A stretch of DNA of 64,000 nucleotides, taken from the NCBI GenBank assembly GCA_034440615.1, contig JAOTOM010004556.1, positions 1-64,000 of the forward strand. Reading direction: 5' to 3'. This stretch comes from Ashinkailepas kermadecensis (Eukaryota > Arthropoda > Thecostraca > Neolepadidae). This document shows positions 57,990-64,000 of the stretch, piece by piece (position 1 is the first letter of the stretch; the number at the start of each line of letters is the position of its first letter). The position numbers and the translations under genes are program-made. Under the pieces are notes generated by a model that was not told where the DNA came from, did no database searches, and saw only the letters and a program-made list of their open reading frames with translations.

Positions 57990-58795
57990 GTAATGATGTT
58001 TTAAAATGTATTTTCTTCCTACAAAGTTGTCTTCTGTGATTACAGCCTGCATGATTAGAGCTTCCCAGCTTCAGTACCTTCTCAACGACATAATTTACAA
58101 AACGGTACAGCACAGCGATAACCACGGGCGTGACGGCGTGGAATTCGAAGGTTTTGCATTATTTATGCATTGTCATTGTTACATTGTTGCATTGCCATTG
58201 ATGCATGGTTGTTCAATGCTTGTTCTTGCCGTGAATTTATTCCCGGAGGATTTATTATTTTAGCTTCTGTGCCAAGTGCCTTGCAGCCAGCACCAAATGT
58301 TATGAAAAAAAATTAATAAATCCCTGAGATAACGATCAGAAAACCAATTCAATCCACTTTTCGTTGTCACCTTCGCGAAATTGTTGTCCTGGGACTGAGA
58401 AATGATCGTTTAACTTTGTTTATGAGATCAAGCTGGTGGGAATGACTAACAGTAGTGATGAACCTGGCTATATTCAGTTAAACTTGGTGAACAAAGAAGT
58501 GGGTTGATCAATGGGAGATATCTTTAAGATATGCTCAGCACGAGCCCCACCAGCTCGCTACAATCAAGAGGCCAGCGGGAAGATTCTTCTCGTCGATAAA
58601 GCATAAAGATATTGGTTTGTTTTGGCACTGACGTATTTATCTACATTTGCTTATTTATACCCTGGTATGGCTCGGTTCTCAGCGAAAAAAAAGATTCTTG
58701 CTATTGCGCTTTGCGTAAATTATATACCATGCCAAGAACAAACAAGACATCAATATGAAATCATGTTCCCATTCGGGAACCATACTAAGAGCCTA
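57990..58795. other. Intronic sequence, nothing recognised
   Basis: AT-rich, no feature seen. Confidence 0.4.
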
Positions 58796-58904
58796 AAAAG
58801 CAAGAGGAGGCCCTAACACAGTGGAGGCCCCTTTTCGGGGAGCGGGAGGCCCCCTATCAACATTGCCCCCCTGGAAGAATTTCGTGGCGACGCCACTGGG
58901 GATA

Positions 58905-59150
58905 TCACCAGAGTATTTGAGGTGCTCCACAGCGGCTCGGGCCCTCAGGCTCTGTGTGAAATGTTTCCAACACGTTCCGGTGTCGCGGCGCGTGACCCGA
59001 TCGGTCAGCGCCCTTGAGCTTTCGAAAGGTCGGCTAGCGTGCACGCAGAGGAGTTTTAGATTCCTGGCCGCTGCCTCTTGGAACCAGCTTCCCCGGCCGC
59101 CTCGGGCTGCCGCTCCATGTCAGTTTTTATGTCGGCTGTGCAGGAGATGA
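58905..59150 (+). mobile_element. LINE C-terminal fragment
   Basis: VSRRVTRSVSALELSKGRLA, CTQRSFRFLAAASWNQLP and a short tail match the very end of Jockey/CR1-type ORF2 proteins. A 'gaggcccc/G-tract' element fragment (58800-58905) directly precedes it, ending 'gcgacgccactgg'. Confidence 0.65.
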
Positions 59151-59159
59151 AGTAATTTG

Positions 59160-60260
59160 TCTTGTTGTTTTAACAAAATGACGAGGTATTTCTACTAGGC
59201 GATCCAGGTAATCCAGGTATGAATCCACCAGGTAATCTCTGTGGTCGGATCCTGGTACAGATCATTACACAAACATTGGAATCTAGATATTAAGGGAACA
59301 ACCTTAGGGGTGTAAAAAAACCCACACCCTGCGACGGAGCGGGCTATTTTCCTGGAAATGGCTACTGACAGCGAGCCTGCATTTCGTGAGCCAGCCGTCT
59401 CACGTAAACTGAGAAGTTCATGCATACTGAGAAGTTGACAGGCACGCGAATAGAAGGTCAGTCAGTTCCAGCTGCCGCTGGTCAACATTGGGGCCGATAA
59501 CTACGAGAGTGTGATCGACTGGGAGCGACAGGAGACTCCGTGATCTGCTGGTCATCGGCGGCTCTGTGTCGGCCGCTGACCATGGACCAGCCAGAGGACA
59601 ACATCAGGCGCATGGTCGACCAGCCGTCGCAGGTCGAGACGTATCCCGTCCGCACTCAGGTTGTGGAGCGTTCGGTGAAGATGGCGACGGGACCTCCTCT
59701 GCCGTAGTTTGGGAGGAGAGCCAACACTGTTTCGTCTGCGCTCGGCAGAAGCACCGTGAAGCCATGAGAGCGACAATGACAAAACGAGACTTTCGGCTGC
59801 AGATAACAGATAAACCGACCGTTCCTGCAGTCTCGAAGAAATCCCGCGTTCAAAGTTTATTGAGAAATGGCTTGTTTGTACGTGAGTACACAGTGCCATA
59901 TTGTATTGGGTAGCGCACAAGTTCGGCATTAATCATTGTCACAAAGCCACACAAATGAAATATTCCGCCAACTTTATGGTCTTTTTCATTATGATCGGAA
60001 ATGTGCGTCAGAACTCCATGCAAACACAAGTTATGTATCTAGGAACATAAGTTCAAATTTAGCCGCTAGGGTCGCTAGTGTCGTAGATAATGCAACTGAT
60101 CGCGGCGAGGGAGCTCCAGTTTGCTTAAGTACATTTTTGAAACATTTTATAGGTGCTTTCGTAAAATCCTACAATGGTCCTTTGAATCTGTATTTGACTA
60201 CGCACCCTAATGTACATTCGCAATATATAAATATATATATATCATTTTGCATGCATACAA
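59160..60260. other. Intronic sequence, nothing recognised
   Basis: A short plus-strand frame from the ATG at 59581 (MDQPEDNIRRMVDQPSQVE) has no recognisable family. Confidence 0.35.
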
Positions 60261-60277
60261 AGTGGCCATTGCGTCAC

Positions 60278-60350
60278 ATGCATGCGTGCGTGCGTGCGTG
60301 CGTCCGTGTATGCGCGTGTGCGTGTGCGTTCTTGTGTGTGCGCGAGCGTG
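60278..60350. repeat. GCGT/GT microsatellite next to the exon Ig1a donor
   Basis: 'tgcgtgcgtgcgtgcgtcc' followed by GCGTGT tracts. On the gene strand it starts about 15 nt after the splice donor. Confidence 0.9.
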
Positions 60351-60366
60351 ATTTGTGATTACTAAC

Positions 60367-60501
60367 CCATGGCAAAGCCCTCCTTGGCCCACTGCAGCTG
60401 TCCAGCCTGGTGGTCGACTGCGCAGCGCAGTATAGTGCCGTCGCCCTCGATCACGCTGCTGTTCGTGGGCCGCACACGAAAACTCTGCTGCCGCCCGAAC
60501 G
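60367..60501 (-). CDS. sns/hbs-like: Exon Ig1a of nephrin/Sns-like receptor
   Basis: This 135-nt phase 1-1 exon encodes the first half of Ig domain 1. It shows QQSFRVRPTNSSVIEGDG, the B-strand cysteine in TILRCAV and the core tryptophan in LQWAKEG. The acceptor is tgcgtttcag before CGTTCGG and the donor is ATGG followed by GTTAGT. The last base plus the first two bases of the next exon form a glycine codon, giving the GFAMGY motif expected in this family. There is an N-S-S glycosylation sequon. This is the most upstream exon I could find; an upstream exon must supply the start codon and signal peptide. A GCGT/CA-type microsatellite begins within about 15 nt after the donor. Confidence 0.85.
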
Positions 60502-60606
60502 CTGAAACGCATGGCGCATCGTGAAACACCGTCACAGAAACGCACGATGCGTAGTAAAACACAGTTGCAAACTGCAGGGAGCTTCGAAACGAGCAGCAAC
60601 ACCGGA

Positions 60607-60689
60607 GCCGCTCGGATAGCTCAGCAGGTTTGAGTGTCGATCGGCACCAGTCTGTGCTGTCCTGGAAAAACGGTCGGGTCCTGAGCGGC
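60607..60689 (+). mobile_element. tRNA-like / SINE-head sequence with intact acceptor stem
   Basis: GCCGCTC at 60607-60613 and GAGCGGC at 60683-60689 form a perfect 7-bp acceptor-like stem. An A-box match, TAGCTCAGCAG, follows the first arm, but there is no B-box; instead ACGGTCGGGTC appears, as in the minus-strand sequence at 44520-44648. At 83 nt it is too long for an ordinary tRNA. Confidence 0.45.
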
Positions 60690-61149
60690 TACACGTGGTC
60701 ACGTTAGCTCCCTGCTCGGGGGGGGGTCGCGAGACAGCAGGTCTGGCCAGGTGAGAAACGCTATAACATGTCATGTCGGGCACTGGCGGCACGTTAAACA
60801 CTCGGTCCAAGTTGTGCCATGAAGCCAGAATTACCGACTGGGGGCCTGGCGTGACGGCCCATGCAGCGAGCAATGCAGTGAGCACAGCCGGAACCGGCCA
60901 TTATGCTGGTACTCCTGGAGGGGAAAGCCGCCGGCGCCGTTGCCATCTCTCAGGAGCGTCAAGTGAAAAGAGTCCCGTGAAACATTCAGCACCGCCGAGT
61001 GGATGAAACGTGTTGGCACACCGAGTAAACATTTCAGTCGCGAACAAAACAACGACCAACGCGGAGGAACAAAGTCGAAGAAAATAATAAAGATGTGCGG
61101 TATATGAAAAACACGAAATGCTCAGCACACAACTAGTATGCTCATTGAT

Positions 61150-61255
61150 GGATCCAGTCATCTAGCGGGTTCAGTCCTCTGGCGGATCCAGTCCTCTGGC
61201 GGATCCAGTCCTCTGGCGAACCCAGTCCTCTGGCGGATCCAGTGTTCTGGCTCGG
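61150..61255. repeat. 18-bp minisatellite, about 6 units
   Basis: Unit 'ctctggcggatccagtc' with small variants ('ggcgaaccc', 'agcgggttc'). It contains the GGCGGATCCAG sequence seen at the ends of the local MITE-like elements. Confidence 0.85.
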
Positions 61256-61724
61256 AGGATTCGGGGTGAGTAAAATGCGGCCACGAAGGCCCAGGCATGT
61301 CTAGCTCACCTAAAATAAACCTTCTTCCTTAGGTATTGGTAAAACTCCACCCGTCTAGAACAGCTTTGTCCTCATACTTGCCATGAAATAATATTCAGTG
61401 CGTTGCGTCAAGTTTTCCAGACTATGTAAAGCTTCTCTTCTCTTCCCTCCCAGCCATGGCCTGATGCCACCAGGCGCCCGTCTGGTTGCCGACGCGGGCT
61501 GCATGCTTGTAAATCACTCTGAGGTCGGTTGATGTAGCGTGAACCAATATTTGGAAGCATTTTAAGTATTTGCGATACGATCTTAGAATAGTTACGTTTG
61601 TCAAAAGACAAATTTTGTGGTTGATGGGTGAGTCTTTGCATTTGGGAGAAAACAATAGTACAAAGAGGTTTTCTCAAATGTATCCGCTCGTGTCGTGGAC
61701 CACGGGTCCAGTTCGAATGGCATG

Positions 61725-62070
61725 GTCAGGCAGAGGCCCAGCTCAGTGGTACACACGTACTCTCGGATGGCAGAGGCACATCTTAGTGGCACACACGGAC
61801 TCTTGGATCTGCAGTGGCACACACGGTCTCCCGGAGGGCAAAGACATATCTTAGTGGCACACACGTACTCTCGGAGGGCAGAGGTACATCTTAGTGGCAC
61901 ACGCGGACACTCGGAGGGCAGAGGCACATCGCAGTAGCACACACGGACTCTCGAGGGGCAGAGACACATCTTAGTGGCACACACGGACTCTGAGAGGGCG
62001 GAGGCACATCTTAGTGGCACACACGGACTCTCGGAGGGCAGAAGCACATCTTAGTGGCACTCTTGGATGC
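61725..62070. repeat. 40-bp minisatellite, about 9 units
   Basis: Unit 'cggagggcagaggcacatct' plus 'tagtggcacacacggactct'. Mildly diverged. Confidence 0.9.
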
Positions 62071-62079
62071 CGAGCGGGC

Positions 62080-62640
62080 AGCCGTTCAGTGGCGCCAGAT
62101 TTGTCGGCTGCCACGCTGAATCTCGCGCTCAGGTGCGCATTCGCCGCATTTCCTCTGAATGAGTGCATTTCATGCTCCCCGTCACCGTCACCATCCGAAG
62201 CTGGAGCTCTCCTGCCTTGCTATAGCTTCCCCAAAAGCCGTGCTGGCTCTCGGATGTCGGTTGCTGGCAGTGGGAGCATGCGCGCCTTGATGTGGTGGTT
62301 TTCGCGCGGTTTCGCAGTAGCCGGTAGGCGGTGCGGTGCATGTGCAGTCGGCCTCTGTGTCGAACATCAGCTCTAGGTGGAGGCGTCGCAGAAGCATTGG
62401 CGTTGCCAACAGCTGATTCAACCACAGTGGTGTCGTGCAACGGCGTAAACTGAACGTTAAGTCGTGGAAACGATCAGTGTTTAGTGTTTTATTGGCAGAG
62501 CCAAATCTACAGGTGTTTTCGTCAGTGAAAAAGGCCTGTTACAGACTGATATATTGAACACCATACATGGTCCCATATTTGCACCTTTCTACGGACATGA
62601 ACTGCTGGAGACACTGGCAATTGACGGCACTGAGAACACT
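62080..62640. other. Upstream region, nothing recognised
   Basis: I searched here for the receptor's signal-peptide exon on the minus strand and found none that I could support. Confidence 0.4.
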
Positions 62641-62646
62641 TTGGCA

Positions 62647-63687
62647 TAAAGTCATAAAGTGTTAAGGCTTAATAAGAGCCACAGGGGCTCATCTGAGTTA
62701 AGCCTATCTAGAAAAGGTACTAGAAATGTACATATTCTCGCCCCAATCAATCCCTTATCCCAAGTGCCTAGGAAGCTATATATCCCAGCCTATCTAGCAT
62801 CATCCACTTGCTATTGCATAACACCCTCAACAATTGCAAGCTCCTCCCATCATACCCATTGTGCTACCATAGCCCCTGCTTAAAGGGGTCTGTGCCGTGC
62901 ACACTTAACATAAATCTCACCCCATCCATCCAAATTAGAACTCAAAAACAAGATTTTCCTGTCTAAAAAATTTGTCCAGCCTACTTTTAAATACATTCAA
63001 TGAGGAACTCCCCACAACATCAGCAGGCAGCCCATTCCACTGATCAACAACCCTTTGACTGAAGACCTGTTGTCGCTTAACTGTCCTACACCTCAACTTG
63101 TCTAACCTGAATTGGTGACCCCTGTGTGATACTTTAAACTGAAGAGCACCATTTAAATTGACCTGATCTAGTCCTTTAACAATTTTGTACATTTCAATCA
63201 TGTCCCACCTTAATCTCCTATACTTGAGTGAGTACATATCTAATGCCACAAGCCTTTCTCCATATTCTAAGCTACCTATTCCACTGATGAGTTTAGTTGC
63301 TTTGCGTTGCACTCTTTCTAACTTGTCTATATCTTTTTCTAGGTAGGGGCTCCAAGCTTGCACAGAATATTCCAAGTGGGGTCGCACATATGCTAAGTAC
63401 AGTTTTTTCATGACTTCCTTGCTCTTATATATCACACTTCTATTAATGAGTTCCAGCATTCTGAGTGCCCTGTTCCTAGCTGAGCTACATTGTTTCTCTG
63501 CTTTAAGGTCTTTTGAAACCAACACACCTAAGTCCCTTTCCTCTTCAATAACATCCAGTTCCCTCCCTCCCATTGCATATCTGAAAGTCTCACCTCCAGA
63601 CCCCAGATGCATAACCTTACACTTGTCATAGTTGAATGACATCTGCCATTGATCAGCCCACTTTTTTAGGTCCTCCAAGTCTAGTTG
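62647..63687 (-). mobile_element. 5'-truncated LINE (CR1/Jockey-like), intact C-terminal ORF2 part
   Basis: The minus-strand open frame from about 63687 to 62935 (about 250 codons) reads DLKKWADQWQMSFNYDKCKV, ERDLGVLVSKDLK, YLAYVRPHLEYSVQAWSPY, KDIDKLERVQRKATKLI, FSQRVVDQWNGLPADVV and FKSRLDKFF. This is the RT thumb and C-terminal region of a non-LTR retrotransposon. The 3' UTR ends near 62650 with a CTTTATGACTTTATG-type short repeat. No stops or frameshifts, so it is much younger than the other LINE fragments. It differs from the family at 1.4/6.3/50.8 kb. The catalytic RT core is absent. Confidence 0.88.
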
Positions 63688-63763
63688 ATGCGAGAGCACA
63701 CGTACGGCTGAGGACACTGATAGTCGACAACACTGCTCCACACTGACATTAGCATCACATCAG

Positions 63764-63862
63764 TGGCAGCGATACATGATGGCAGCGATACATGATGGCA
63801 GCGATACATGATGGCAGCGATACATGATGGCAGCGATACATGATGGCAGCGATACATGATGC
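63764..63862. repeat. 16-bp minisatellite, about 6 units
   Basis: Unit 'atgatggcagcgatac', nearly perfect copies, close to the 5' truncation point of the LINE. Confidence 0.93.
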
Positions 63863-64000
63863 GACCCAGAGCCAGTCCGCCGTCACGCATAACAACTCGT
63901 AGTCTCAGCGGTGAGGGGGCCGTGGGACAGTGAAGGGAGGCCGGGTCTCGGCCAACAGTTCCGTGGCGTATGGCCTCCACAATTCTCAATCCCTGAGGAA

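Larger units (their letters stand above)
3616..60501 (-). other. sns/hbs-like: Gene span: nephrin / Sticks-and-stones / Hibris-like Ig-superfamily receptor, partial (Ig1-Ig3)
   Basis: Five exons on the minus strand, listed separately, join into one open frame for three consecutive immunoglobulin domains. Each exon starts after AG, ends before GT and has phase 1 on both sides, so every junction restores the frame. Domain order and motifs (LQWAKEGFAMGYARPMPG, then NASLLDEGRFQCQV, then AKPAAAVRWQ, then LSVLYPPGAPTIAGYS) follow the first three Ig domains of Drosophila Sns/Hibris and vertebrate nephrin as I recall them. Members of this family are single-pass cell-surface proteins that bind Kirre/Roughest (Neph1) partners in myoblast fusion, slit-diaphragm-like junctions and cell sorting. 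The 5' end with signal peptide and the 3' end (remaining Ig domains, FNIII, membrane segment) were not found. Family assignment is firm; orthology to sns rather than hbs or nephrin is not resolved. Confidence 0.85.

Noticed and set aside
60532..60885. Minus-strand peptide beginning LTALLAAWAVTPGP as the receptor signal peptide
   Set aside because: Looks hydrophobic, but the frame has a TAA just upstream and no ATG, and no suitable donor in phase 1 was seen.

Overview
The window is nuclear DNA from an invertebrate animal. Introns with GT-AG junctions, degraded non-LTR and Penelope-like retroelements, microsatellites and large minisatellites all point that way. An arthropod, perhaps a crustacean, is my best guess, because the one host gene resembles insect Sticks-and-stones/Hibris more than Kirre/Roughest. 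The species assignment is inference only.

One host gene is recognisable. It runs on the minus strand and covers nearly the whole window. Five exons (60501-60367, 30509-30330, 24830-24666, 20651-20469, 3906-3616) encode immunoglobulin domains 1 to 3 of a nephrin/Sns/Hbs-type adhesion receptor. All five exons are phase 1 at both ends, have canonical AG/GT borders and join into one open frame. The signal-peptide exon and everything after Ig3 (further Ig domains, FNIII, membrane anchor) were not found. Introns between these exons are about 29.9, 5.5, 4.0 and 16.6 kb.

The introns are full of tandem arrays. Unit sizes are about 20, 21, 22, 30/31, 33, 38, 40, 42, 55, 61, 68 and 83 bp, and several have higher-order structure. 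Between and within them lie transposon remains: a LINE 3' part at 62.6-63.7 kb, LINE scraps at 1.4, 6.3, 40.6, 50.8 and 58.9 kb, a Penelope-like element with a decayed hammerhead-like motif at 17.7-19.4 kb, a second Penelope-like fragment at 10.9-11.6 kb, tRNA-like heads at 17.3, 44.6 and 60.6 kb, palindromic MITE-like elements, and G/C-tract elements with GGATCC-type ends.

The most unusual observation is that several minisatellites are built from, or abut, the splice junctions of the receptor gene. The 3' end of the Ig2a exon with its 5' splice site is amplified into 25 copies of a 55-bp unit. The 5' splice site of the Ig1b exon is the first unit of a 21-bp array. The acceptor of the Ig2b exon is preceded by an AG-free 33-bp array carrying a branchpoint-like motif in most units. 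Long open frames inside the arrays are by-products of repeats without stop codons and are not treated as genes.
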